Source: Ensifer adhaerens (GTDB taxonomy: Bacteria > Pseudomonadota > Alphaproteobacteria > Rhizobiales > Rhizobiaceae). From it: 64,000 bases of DNA. Position numbers and translations under genes: made by a program. The stretch covers positions 1,945,501 through 2,009,500 of the forward strand of contig NZ_CP118611.1 in NCBI RefSeq assembly GCF_028993555.1. The letters are read 5' to 3'. Position 1 is the stretch's first letter. Every line of letters begins with the position of its first letter. The notes under the pieces were generated by a model that did no database searches, was not told the DNA's origin, and worked only from the letters and a program-made list of their open reading frames with translations. Below are positions 43,469 to 52,222 of the stretch, piece by piece.

Positions 43469-45453
43469 TCGGCACTCTCCGGCTGGAGCATGACCAAGAC
43501 CGCGCCGGCACTGACCTGCTCGCCTTCGCCGACCAGCACGCTCTCGACAACGCCGGCGCGCGAGGCCGACAGTGTCAGCTCCATCTTCATCGCCTCCATG
43601 ACGGCGAGCGCCTGCCCCTTTTCGACCGCATCACCGGGGCGGACCCGGATGAGCTTGACGATGCCCGGCATCGGCGCCGACACCTCGTCATCGGCCACTT
43701 CGCTGGAATGACCAGCGCCAAGCGCGTCGGGCAGACGCAGGACATGGGTGTCGCCGTTGAGAAACAGGGTGATCTGCTCGCCTTCGCGCAGGAAGCGGAA
43801 ATCGTGCTGGGCGCCGGAGATTTCGGCGCGGGCGCCATCGGTGAACCGGTCAAGGATCACCACGGGCAGGGCCGCGGATCCGGTGTGGACCGCAAACTGG
43901 TCGCGGCCGCGTGCGGCCAGCGTCACAATCGCCCGTCCGCCTGTGTGCTCGATCGTGACGTTCCTGCTGGCGTCGCCCCAGATCTGCCAATGGCCGAGCG
44001 AAGACCACGGATCGGCAGTTCCGTCCGGCAGCAGGGCGCCGGTCGAGATGATCGCCGCAAGCGCCAAAGCAGCGTCGCTCGGCGCCATCGTCGCCGTGAG
44101 CTGATCGATCGAACGGTCGATCAGGCCGGTATCGGGATGCCCGGCGCGAAAATCCGGTTCCGCAGCAAGACGGGCCAGAAAATCGAGATTGGTGACCGTG
44201 CCGCCGATACGGCAAGCCCTCAGGGCATTTTCAAGTTTCTCAAGCGCGGCCGAGCGGTTTGGGCCGTGGACGATCAGCTTGGCGATCAGCGGGTCATAGA
44301 ACGGCGTGATCCGGTCGCCCTGCCGCACGCCGGCATCGACGCGTACGCCATCCTCCGGAAAGCTGAGCGTCGTCAGGCGACCAGTGGCCGGCAGGAAGCC
44401 GCGCGACGGGTCTTCGGCATAGATGCGGGCTTCGAACGCCCAGCCGTCGATGCCGATCTCGCTCTGGCGTTTCGGCAGCGCCTCGCCGGCGGCGGCGCGC
44501 AGCTGCCACTCGACGAGATCGATGCCCGTGATCGCTTCGGTAACCGGATGTTCGACCTGCAGCCGGGTGTTCATTTCCATGAAATAGAACTGGTCCGGCC
44601 AGAGCCCATTGGTCACGTCGGCGATGAATTCGACGGTGCCGGCGCCGACATAGCCGATCGCCTGGGCTGCCCGAACCGCAGCATCGCCCATGGCACGCCG
44701 CACTTCCGCGGTCATGCCGGGAGCCGGCGCTTCCTCGATGACCTTCTGGTGGCGGCGCTGCAGCGAGCAGTCTCGCTCGAAGAGGTGCAGGATGTTGCCG
44801 TGCCGGTCGCCGAAGACCTGGACTTCGATATGCCGGGGTTTCGTCAGATACTTCTCGATCAGCACCGAGCCGTCGCCGAAGGCGGCTTCCGCCTCGCGGC
44901 GCGCCGCCTCGAGTGCGGCTGGAAACTCGGTAGCGCTGTCGACGCGTCGCATGCCCTTGCCGCCGCCGCCGGCACGCGCCTTGATCAGTACCGGATAACC
45001 GACCCTTGCCGCTTCCTCCACGAGGAAGTCGGCATCCTGCCGCTCGCCGTGATAACCGGGAACGACCGGCACGCCGGACTGCTCCATCAGCGCCTTGGCG
45101 GCGTCCTTCAGGCCCATGGCGCGGATCGCCCGCGCCGACGGCCCGACGAAGGTGATGCCGGCCGCCTCGACGGCATCGGCGAAATCGGCATTCTCCGAGA
45201 GAAAACCGTAACCCGGGTGGATCGCATCCGCACCGACCGCGCGTGCGGCGGCGATGATGCGCTCGGCCGAGAGATAGCTTTCGAGTGCCGGTGGCGGGCC
45301 GATACGGATCGCCTCGTCGGCCAGCGCCACATGCAGCGCGCCGACATCGGCATCGGAATAGACGGCGACCGTGCGAATACCGAGACGCTTGGCGGTGCGC
45401 ATCACCCGGCAGGCGATCTCACCGCGATTGGCAATCAGTAGTTTGGCAAACAT
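43465..45453 (-). CDS. mccA: Methylcrotonyl-CoA carboxylase, biotin-carrying alpha subunit
   Basis: A 662-residue protein with a biotin carboxylase domain at 1-450 (LLIANRGEIACRVMRT, KARAGGGGKGMR, FMEMNTRLQVEHPVTE), a linker domain and a C-terminal biotinyl domain whose attachment lysine is about K623 in VMEAMKMEL. The alternative ATG two codons upstream (45459) is possible. With the beta subunit it carboxylates 3-methylcrotonyl-CoA. It overlaps the lyase gene by 4 bases; ridA lies between it and mccB. Confidence 0.93.
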   Translation of the reverse strand: MFAKLLIANRGEIACRVMRTAKRLGIRTVAVYSDADVGALHVALADEAIRIGPPPALESYLSAERIIAAARAVGADAIHPGYGFLSENADFADAVEAAGITFVGPSARAIRAMGLKDAAKALMEQSGVPVVPGYHGERQDADFLVEEAARVGYPVLIKARAGGGGKGMRRVDSATEFPAALEAARREAEAAFGDGSVLIEKYLTKPRHIEVQVFGDRHGNILHLFERDCSLQRRHQKVIEEAPAPGMTAEVRRAMGDAAVRAAQAIGYVGAGTVEFIADVTNGLWPDQFYFMEMNTRLQVEHPVTEAITGIDLVEWQLRAAAGEALPKRQSEIGIDGWAFEARIYAEDPSRGFLPATGRLTTLSFPEDGVRVDAGVRQGDRITPFYDPLIAKLIVHGPNRSAALEKLENALRACRIGGTVTNLDFLARLAAEPDFRAGHPDTGLIDRSIDQLTATMAPSDAALALAAIISTGALLPDGTADPWSSLGHWQIWGDASRNVTIEHTGGRAIVTLAARGRDQFAVHTGSAALPVVILDRFTDGARAEISGAQHDFRFLREGEQITLFLNGDTHVLRLPDALGAGHSSEVADDEVSAPMPGIVKLIRVRPGDAVEKGQALAVMEAMKMELTLSASRAGVVESVLVGEGEQVSAGAVLVMLQPESAE

Positions 45454-45467
45454 CGGCATCCCGGCCC

Positions 45468-45851
45468 CTATCGCGCAGCGATCACATCGATTTCAAGCAG
45501 CCAGCCGGCATCGAAGATCCCGGCGATCGCCACCGTCATGGCGGGTGCGAGCGTGCCGAGATATTCGGCGCGGGCCGCGCGGTTCGCCATCGCGTACTGG
45601 CGGTCAGCAAGCAGGACCGTCACCTTGACGATATCGGCCTTGCTCATGCCTGCCGCCCGCAGCTGTGCATCGATGTTCGCCCAGACCTGACGCGCCTGGG
45701 CCTCGAAGCCCTCCGGCAGCACGTCCTCGGCGCTCAACGGCACCTGGCCGCTGACGAACAGAAGCTGCTGGAAGTCCTCCAGGCGAACGGCCTGCGAATA
45801 GCCTCCACGCGATTGCGGCGCGTCGCTGGCATTGATGTCGTCGCGTTTCAT
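45468..45851 (-). CDS. RidA-family protein (enamine/imine deaminase type)
   Basis: A 127-residue YjgF/RidA-superfamily protein (GGYSQAVRLEDFQQLLFVSG, then VWANIDAQLRAAGMSKADIVK, then MTVAIAGIFDAGWLLEID). The Arg that binds carboxylates in true RidA (an R-x-x-V/C near the trimer interface) is not obvious, so it may be a divergent subgroup. It is tightly inserted between mccB (10 bases) and mccA, so it is co-expressed with leucine degradation. Start ATG 45851. Confidence 0.85.
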   Translation of the reverse strand: MKRDDINASDAPQSRGGYSQAVRLEDFQQLLFVSGQVPLSAEDVLPEGFEAQARQVWANIDAQLRAAGMSKADIVKVTVLLADRQYAMANRAARAEYLGTLAPAMTVAIAGIFDAGWLLEIDVIAAR

Positions 45852-45861
45852 CCAGGTCTCC

Positions 45862-47469
45862 CTACATCCTGAAGAGGCCGAAGCGCGTGTCTTCGATCGG
45901 CGCATTGAGCGCTGCCGATAGCGACAGGCCCAGCACATCGCGCGTCTTGCGCGGATCGACGACACCATCGTCCCAAAGTCTTGCCGAGGCGTAGAGCGGA
46001 TGGCTCTGGCGCTCGAAGAGATCGAGGATCGGCTGGCGAAAACGCGCCTCCTCCTCTTCGCTCCAGGGTGTTCCCGCCCGCTTCAGCGCCTCGCTGCGCA
46101 CGGTCGTCAACACACCGGCCGCCTGCTCGCCGCCCATCACAGAGATACGGCTGTTCGGCCAGGTCCACAGGAAGCGTGGCGAGAAGGCGCGGCCGCACAT
46201 GCCGTAATTGCCGGCCCCGAAGGAGCCGCCGACGAGCATCGTCACTTTCGGCACGCGTGCGGTCGCGACTGCCGTCACCAGCTTGGCACCGTGCTTGGCG
46301 ATGCCTTCTGTCTCGTATTTCCGTCCGACCATAAAGCCGGTGATGTTCTGCAGAAACACGAGCGGGATCTTGCGCTGGGCGCAGAGCTCGACGAAATGCG
46401 CGCCCTTCAGCGCCGATTCCGAAAACAACACCCCGTTGTTGGCGATAATGCCAACCGGGATGCCGTGCACATGGGCAAAACCGCAGACGAGCGTCGTGCC
46501 GTAGCGTGCCTTGAACTCATCGAAGCGCGAGCCGTCGACGACGCGGGCGATGACCTCGCGGATATCGTAGGGCGTGCGCAGATCGGAGGGCACGATGCCG
46601 GCGATCTCCTGTGGATCGTAGAGCGGCGGCTCCGGTGTCGCGAGTTCGACCGACAGCGGCTTGTGGCGGTTGAGCGCGGCGACGGCGCGGCGCGCCAGCG
46701 CCAGCGCATGGGCGTCATCGCGTGCCAGATGATCGGCCACGCCGGACAGGCGCGTATGCACATCGGCACCGCCGAGATCCTCCGCCGAGACCACCTCGCC
46801 AGTCGCCGCCCTGACGAGCGGCGGGCCGGCGAGAAAGATCGTGCCCTGGCCCTCGACGATGATCGTCTCGTCAGACATGGCCGGCACATAGGCGCCGCCC
46901 GCCGTGCACGATCCCATCACCACGGCGATCTGCGGGATACCGGCCGCCGACATGTTGGCCTGGTTGTAGAAGATCCGGCCGAAGTGATCCCGATCCGGGA
47001 AGACTTCATCCTGGTTCGGCAGGTTGGCACCGCCGGAATCAACGAGATAGATGCAGGGCAGATGGTTTTCTGCGGCGATTTCCTGCGCCCTCAGGTGCTT
47101 CTTCACCGTCAACGGATAGTAGGTGCCGCCTTTGACCGTCGGGTCGTTGCAGACGATCATGCATTCGCGGCCCGACACCCGGCCGATGCCGGTGATCAGG
47201 CCGGCCGCCGGCGCATCGCCGTTATACATGCCGTGCGCGGCCGTCATGCCGACTTCGAGGAAAGGTGTGGCGGGATCGATGAGGTTGGCCACCCTGTCGC
47301 GCGGCAGAAGCTTGCCGCGGCTGACATGGCGCTCGCGCGCGGTTTCGCCGCCGCCGCCGGCCGCAAGCTTCACAGCCTCCTCGACCGTCACGATCGCTTC
47401 GGCCATGGCCGCCTGATTGGCCCTGAACGTTTCGGAGGACGGTGAGATGTGAGATTTCAGAACGGTCAT
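45862..47469 (-). CDS. mccB: Methylcrotonyl-CoA carboxylase, beta (carboxyltransferase) subunit
   Basis: A 535-residue acyl-CoA carboxyltransferase ([18 protein letters not shown] N-terminus, then [27 protein letters not shown] cut short here, and [15 protein letters not shown] near residue 420). The [11 protein letters not shown] and GAGNYGM segments are characteristic of methylcrotonyl- rather than propionyl-CoA carboxylases. It transfers CO2 from biotin on MccA to 3-methylcrotonyl-CoA. Confidence 0.94.
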   Translation of the reverse strand: MTVLKSHISPSSETFRANQAAMAEAIVTVEEAVKLAAGGGGETARERHVSRGKLLPRDRVANLIDPATPFLEVGMTAAHGMYNGDAPAAGLITGIGRVSGRECMIVCNDPTVKGGTYYPLTVKKHLRAQEIAAENHLPCIYLVDSGGANLPNQDEVFPDRDHFGRIFYNQANMSAAGIPQIAVVMGSCTAGGAYVPAMSDETIIVEGQGTIFLAGPPLVRAATGEVVSAEDLGGADVHTRLSGVADHLARDDAHALALARRAVAALNRHKPLSVELATPEPPLYDPQEIAGIVPSDLRTPYDIREVIARVVDGSRFDEFKARYGTTLVCGFAHVHGIPVGIIANNGVLFSESALKGAHFVELCAQRKIPLVFLQNITGFMVGRKYETEGIAKHGAKLVTAVATARVPKVTMLVGGSFGAGNYGMCGRAFSPRFLWTWPNSRISVMGGEQAAGVLTTVRSEALKRAGTPWSEEEEARFRQPILDLFERQSHPLYASARLWDDGVVDPRKTRDVLGLSLSAALNAPIEDTRFGLFRM

Positions 47470-47515
47470 GAGGTCCTCATTGGATCGAGTTCGGCCGCTT
47501 TCGTCTCATCCCGCT

Positions 47516-48679
47516 CTAGCTCGTCTCGGTGAACAGTTCCCGGCCGATCAGCATGCGGCGGATTTCACTGGTGCCGGCACCGATCTCGTAAAGTTTGGCG
47601 TCGCGCAGCAGACGGCCCGCCGGATAGTCGTTCGTGTAGCCGTTACCGCCGAGCGCCTGGATCGCCTCGAGCGCGAGCGCTGTCGCTTTCTCGGCCGCGT
47701 AGAGGATGCAGCCGGCTGCGTCCTTGCGCGTCGTCTCGCCGCGATCGCAAGCGGCCGCGACCGCATAGACATAGGCGCGAGCCGCGTTCGCCGTCACGTA
47801 CATGTCGGCGAGCTTGCCCTGCATCAGCTGGAACTCGCCGATCGGCTGACCGAACTGCTTGCGTTCATGCAGATAGGGGACGACGACATCAAGGCAAGCA
47901 GCCATGATGCCGAGGGGGCCGGCCGACAGCACCACGCGTTCGTAGTCGAGCCCGGACATCAGCACGCGAACGCCGCCACCAATCGTGCCGAGCACGTTTT
48001 CCTCCGGCACTTCGCAGTCTTTAAAGATCAGTTCGCACGTGTTGGAGCCGCGCATGCCGAGCTTGTCGAGCTTCTGGCCGGTGGAAAACCCGGCATAGCC
48101 TTTTTCGACCAGGAATGCCGTAATGCCGCGCGGCCCGGCCGTCGGATCGGTCTTGGCGTAGACGACGAGCACGTCGGCGTCGGGGCCGTTGGTGATCCAC
48201 ATTTTGCTGCCGTTCAGCACGTAGCGGTCGCCGCGCTTGTCGGCCTTAAGCGTCATTGAAACCACGTCGGAGCCGGCGCCAGGCTCGGACATTGCGAGCG
48301 CACCGACATATTCGCCGGAGATCAGCTTCGGCAGGTAGCGCGCCTTCTGGTCGTCATTGCCGTTGCGGTTGATCTGGTTGACGCAGAGATTGGAGTGGGC
48401 GCCGTAGCTGAGGCCGATCGAGGCCGATGCGCGACTGATCTCCTCCATCGCCACGCAATGGGCGAGATAGCCCATGCCGGCACCGCCATGCTCCTCGCCC
48501 GCGGTGATGCCAAGCAGGCCGAGCTCGCCCATCTCGCGCCAGAGCTGCATTGGAAATGCGTTGTTGCGATCGGTCTCATCGGCCAATGGCGCGATGCGGT
48601 CCATTGCGAAGCGCCGCACGCTCTCGCGCAATGCGTCGATGTCCTCGCCAAGTGCGAAGCTCAATCCGCCCTGAAACAT
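47516..48679 (-). CDS. ivd: Isovaleryl-CoA dehydrogenase
   Basis: A 387-residue acyl-CoA dehydrogenase. Family motifs are [33 protein letters not shown] and [33 protein letters not shown] in parts. The catalytic Glu is E247 in [15 protein letters not shown], the placement specific to isovaleryl-CoA dehydrogenase rather than the C-terminal Glu of other family members. The start is ATG 48679 with GGGAGG 6-7 bases upstream. It is first in the leucine/isovalerate operon. Confidence 0.94.
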   Translation of the reverse strand: MFQGGLSFALGEDIDALRESVRRFAMDRIAPLADETDRNNAFPMQLWREMGELGLLGITAGEEHGGAGMGYLAHCVAMEEISRASASIGLSYGAHSNLCVNQINRNGNDDQKARYLPKLISGEYVGALAMSEPGAGSDVVSMTLKADKRGDRYVLNGSKMWITNGPDADVLVVYAKTDPTAGPRGITAFLVEKGYAGFSTGQKLDKLGMRGSNTCELIFKDCEVPEENVLGTIGGGVRVLMSGLDYERVVLSAGPLGIMAACLDVVVPYLHERKQFGQPIGEFQLMQGKLADMYVTANAARAYVYAVAAACDRGETTRKDAAGCILYAAEKATALALEAIQALGGNGYTNDYPAGRLLRDAKLYEIGAGTSEIRRMLIGRELFTETS

Positions 48680-48992
48680 GTCTATCCTCCCATCGTGCCG
48701 GTCCGCGTGGTCTCCTCCCACAGCGGCCAGACGATAACGCTCCATCCTCTACGCGGATCGCAGCGAATGCAATGATATCAACGCCGCGACACGGCCGGAC
48801 GATAGCACCGCGTTTCGCTAATTTCCTTCCAAAGAGGGGCGAAGCCAAGCACGATATGGAAATCCGGAGGCGCCCGCCGATTGCATCCTGTGCGTGAAGC
48901 GGTCATTGGCGCTCGCGCTGTCGCAGCCGGCGCGGATCGTCCGCGCGCAGACCCGCGGATATTTGGAGGCCGGTTCGGCGAACGACGGCCAC
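48680..48992. other. Intergenic region between ivd and the cellulose operon
   Basis: About 310 bases upstream of ivd and downstream of the cellulose-operon TPR gene. A small stem GCGCGGA-TCG-TCCGCGC (48930-48946) may mark the end of the cellulose operon but has no U tract. The part next to ivd presumably holds its promoter; no operator stands out and no regulator gene is adjacent. Confidence 0.35.
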
Positions 48993-51176
48993 TCAGTTCT
49001 TGTTCGGCCAGATTTCCTGGGTATCGCCAACGGCTGCGAGCCCCTGCATGGCATCGCGATTGCCCGTCGCGGCCAGCGCCTCGAAGATCCGCCGCGCCTC
49101 GTCATAGCGCTTGAGGTTCATATAGGCGTAGCCGCGCAGCACCATCAGGTCCTGGCGCCGGCTTGAAATCTGCCCTAGCTGGTCGAGGAACAGGATCGCT
49201 TCCCGGTAACGCTTGGCGTCAAAAGCCGCGATGGCGCGATCGGCCAAAATGGCCGTCTGCAACTCGTCAACCCGCCCTTGGCTCTGTCTCGACTTCGTCG
49301 CAGAAACCGCGGCCTTGTTGGTCAGGCCAGCGCGCAGGTAGGCGAGGCTCTGGCCATAGGCGGCGTCTTCGCGGGTTTGCGATGCCGGAGCCTGCAGGGC
49401 AACCTCGAAGGCCTCGGCCGCCTCCAGCGGGCGGTTCAAGTCCATCAGGCACCAGCCGCGGGCGAGTGCTGCCTGAGGCGCCAACGCGGCGGGATTGATC
49501 GTGGTTCTGCAGCCAGCTCCGCTCCGCACGACCTTTTGCCTTGCACCGCTGGCCGGGGAAGTACGGGTAACGGTCTGGCGGGGCGTTTCCGTCACGACGA
49601 CCGTTCGCTCGGCAGAATCCGATGTGCTTCTCTGGGCTTCGGCGACCGGAGGCTGGACCGGATTGACCTTGTCCCGCAGTTCCTCGACCTCGCCGAGGCG
49701 CGCAATGCGGTCAGAGCGGCCAGACCACAACCGTTGGATCTCGATGACCCCATCCTTGTCGCCCAACTGGTCGCGGCTGAGCGCAAGACCATAGGCCGAC
49801 GGTTCGTCGTCCGGCTTCCAGCGCAGCGCCGTTGCAAACCACTGTGCGGCGGTCGCCGGCTGATTGAGAGCGCGGGCGTACCAGCCGAACTGCTGTGCCG
49901 TTGCCGGTTCACGGGCCTTGGTCGTTTCCGCGGCGATGCGCGCCAGCACGGCCGCATCGAGGGCCAACGGCGGATCGATCGCCAACAGGTTGGCCGTGGC
50001 CGCAAAATAGGTCGCGAGCGCGTCGGGCGAACTGTCCCGCCACGGATAGAGAACCGCCTCGGCTTCCGCCGGTACCTTGCGGTCAATCAGCGTCAATGCC
50101 AGGCCTTGCGCGGCCGACGCGGAATCTTCCTTGTCATGCGCGCGCCGGAACCATTGCTCGGCTACGCTCATATTGTCGCGGCGCAACTGGTACCAGCCGA
50201 GCAGCAGCGCATCGCTTGCCATGCCACCGGCCTCAGCCAGTTTCTCGACACGCTGGACGTACTTGGGATCGACCGCGAGCGCCTTGTCCGCGTCGCCTTC
50301 GGCGACAAAACGCCGGGCTAGGTCGTCACGGATGCTCTCGAATTCTGATACGCCCCCGGGATTGGTGCGCTCGAGCGTGAGCAGGTTCTGCATCGTTGCA
50401 TAGGGCAATACCGCCGCAGCCTTCTGGACGGTGGCCAGCCGCTCCGGGGCGTTTTCGCAGTTGTTCAACACGTAGAGATAGGCATCGCGCGCGCGTTCCG
50501 GACGATTGGTCTCGGCGAAGGCTTGCGCGACATGCCAGAGCACATCCACTTCCGAACAGGTGAGAAGGCTCGGCGTGCTGGCGGCGACCGAGATGACGGT
50601 CTCATATTGCTTGAGCTGGGAGGCGTTCACCAACCGGGCACGTGCCTCGGCGACGTTAAGCCGCTCCAGAAGGTCCGACGGCGGCTGCCACGCGGCTTCC
50701 TTCGCCTGACGCTCCGCGATCGCCTTGCGAACCTCGGCGTAACGGCCCTCCGAATAGAGCCGCCACATGGTTTCGAGCGCGACGTCGTTGTTGCGCGGCA
50801 CGGCCAACGGGTCGGATGGCGGGACCCAATCCGGATACAAGGAGCGCAGACGAGAGATCTCAACCTGAAGCCGGGCCGTATCGCCCTTGGCGGCGAAGTA
50901 CCGGAGCGCCGATTCGTCGACGACGGGCGGCGTCTTGCTCTGTGCTGCCTTCTCTTCCGAAGGCTTGTCGGCCTGCGCGACCTCGGTGAACTGCGGCGCA
51001 GCGCTTCGCGAAACCTTGTCCGTTGGGCTGGCGACTGCGGCTTGCATCTCGGACGTCGGTTCGGACACGCCCGTGAACTTGTTGCTATTTGGCCGCAAGA
51101 AGCCGCCATCGGTCAGTCCGGCAACCCCGATCGCCGTAGTCATCACAGCAGCAATGGCAACGATTGAGGACTTCAT
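48993..51176 (-). CDS. Exported TPR protein of the cellulose operon (BcsC-position, no barrel seen)
   Basis: A 727-residue protein with an N-terminal signal or anchor (SSIVAIAAVMTTAIGVAGL). Most of the rest is tetratricopeptide-like helices (ETMWRLYSEGRYAEVRKAIA, HVAQAFAETNRPERARDAYL, GQSLAYLRAGLTNKAAV, MVLRGYAYMNLKRYDEARRI). A Ser/Thr/Pro-rich linker lies near residues 525-565. In gammaproteobacteria BcsC joins a TPR region to an outer-membrane beta-barrel; here the C-terminus is still TPR and no barrel strands are visible. Its start overlaps the bcsZ stop (ATGA). Confidence 0.82.
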   Translation of the reverse strand: MKSSIVAIAAVMTTAIGVAGLTDGGFLRPNSNKFTGVSEPTSEMQAAVASPTDKVSRSAAPQFTEVAQADKPSEEKAAQSKTPPVVDESALRYFAAKGDTARLQVEISRLRSLYPDWVPPSDPLAVPRNNDVALETMWRLYSEGRYAEVRKAIAERQAKEAAWQPPSDLLERLNVAEARARLVNASQLKQYETVISVAASTPSLLTCSEVDVLWHVAQAFAETNRPERARDAYLYVLNNCENAPERLATVQKAAAVLPYATMQNLLTLERTNPGGVSEFESIRDDLARRFVAEGDADKALAVDPKYVQRVEKLAEAGGMASDALLLGWYQLRRDNMSVAEQWFRRAHDKEDSASAAQGLALTLIDRKVPAEAEAVLYPWRDSSPDALATYFAATANLLAIDPPLALDAAVLARIAAETTKAREPATAQQFGWYARALNQPATAAQWFATALRWKPDDEPSAYGLALSRDQLGDKDGVIEIQRLWSGRSDRIARLGEVEELRDKVNPVQPPVAEAQRSTSDSAERTVVVTETPRQTVTRTSPASGARQKVVRSGAGCRTTINPAALAPQAALARGWCLMDLNRPLEAAEAFEVALQAPASQTREDAAYGQSLAYLRAGLTNKAAVSATKSRQSQGRVDELQTAILADRAIAAFDAKRYREAILFLDQLGQISSRRQDLMVLRGYAYMNLKRYDEARRIFEALAATGNRDAMQGLAAVGDTQEIWPNKN

Positions 51177-52222
51177 AGACACTCCGGACGCTTCTCCTTC
51201 ACGTAAGACAGCCCCAGCAGGTGCAGCGTGGAAGGATAATATTGCGTCGGGCTGAACACTTTGACGCTGTCGGGTATCGGAACCCGGTCCAAGACACAGG
51301 CCAGAATATGGTTAACAAATCGATAACCGGGGTCCGTCAGGGTGGTTTGGACGGTACCGGTCGAGACGTCGCTGAGGACGAGCGTGCCGTCGCTGCCTGC
51401 CATGCCTTCACGCAATCGCGTCAACAGGTCCCTGCCACCCAGATCCGCCCGTACCAGATAAAGCGGGATCCGCAATGCGTTGTAGCCGAACTCGGCCGGG
51501 AAGCCTTGGGCCGGCTTTGGAACCGTGCGCAGGCTGACCCAGTCGGCCGGCAGTTTCCGCGGGCCGGACTGGGCAGCATTCAACAATCCCAGACCATCGT
51601 CCGTGAGTTCGTTCCAGCGCGGTGACGGCGCTACACGATCGAGTGCCGGAAAAGCCTCGAAGATCCAGTAGGACGGATTGACGACGGGACCATCGGCGCG
51701 GTCGGTCGCGCCGAAACCGGAAGCGCCCGGCAGCAGCAGCGTTCGTCCCCCATGCTCGAGCAAGGCGTTGTCGAGGATGGCCGTGGCGATCCGAGCCGCT
51801 GCCTGCAAATAGTCCTCCCGCTTCCAGCGCTCACCGGCAAGAACAAGCGCATAGGCGATCAGGATGTCGCCGTCGGTTGCGTTGTTGATGTCGATGACAT
51901 GGGGCGTTTCGGTCGGGCTCCATTTCCAGGCCGCCAGCCCGTCGTCCCTCAGCAGCAGTTCGCGCCGCGTGAACGACCAGATCAGCGCAAAATCGGCCGG
52001 GTTTTCCGCAAGCACAGCCAAGAGCAGACCATAGCCCTGCCCTTCGCTGTGGCTGACATTGCCGTTGGCATCGTCGATGATCCGACCGCCAGGGTCGAGG
52101 AAATGGGTCTTGTATTGCGCCCAGTCGTCGGCGCTGACCGAACCGCCCCCTTCGGCCGCGCCGGCTGCCATCGGCATCGCCAGCGCGAGAAAGCTTGCCA
52201 GGAGCGCGGTTCGCCACCTCAT
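51173..52222 (-). CDS. bcsZ: Periplasmic endo-beta-1,4-glucanase BcsZ (GH8)
   Basis: A 349-residue GH8 cellulase with a signal peptide (residues 1-22, ALLASFLALAMPMAAGAA). The general acid is E60 in VSHSEGQGYGLLL; the conserved INNATDGDILIAYAL (D117-D119) is the substrate-binding and base region. BcsZ trims nascent cellulose in the periplasm and influences polymer yield. It overlaps bcsB (52219-52222) and the downstream TPR gene. Confidence 0.93.
   Translation of the reverse strand: MRWRTALLASFLALAMPMAAGAAEGGGSVSADDWAQYKTHFLDPGGRIIDDANGNVSHSEGQGYGLLLAVLAENPADFALIWSFTRRELLLRDDGLAAWKWSPTETPHVIDINNATDGDILIAYALVLAGERWKREDYLQAAARIATAILDNALLEHGGRTLLLPGASGFGATDRADGPVVNPSYWIFEAFPALDRVAPSPRWNELTDDGLGLLNAAQSGPRKLPADWVSLRTVPKPAQGFPAEFGYNALRIPLYLVRADLGGRDLLTRLREGMAGSDGTLVLSDVSTGTVQTTLTDPGYRFVNHILACVLDRVPIPDSVKVFSPTQYYPSTLHLLGLSYVKEKRPECL

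Noticed and set aside
41817..48679. Propionyl-CoA carboxylase identity for the two carboxylase subunits
   Set aside because: The operon contains isovaleryl-CoA dehydrogenase, HMG-CoA lyase and a hydratase, and the beta subunit has methylcrotonyl-type motifs; there is no methylmalonyl-CoA gene.
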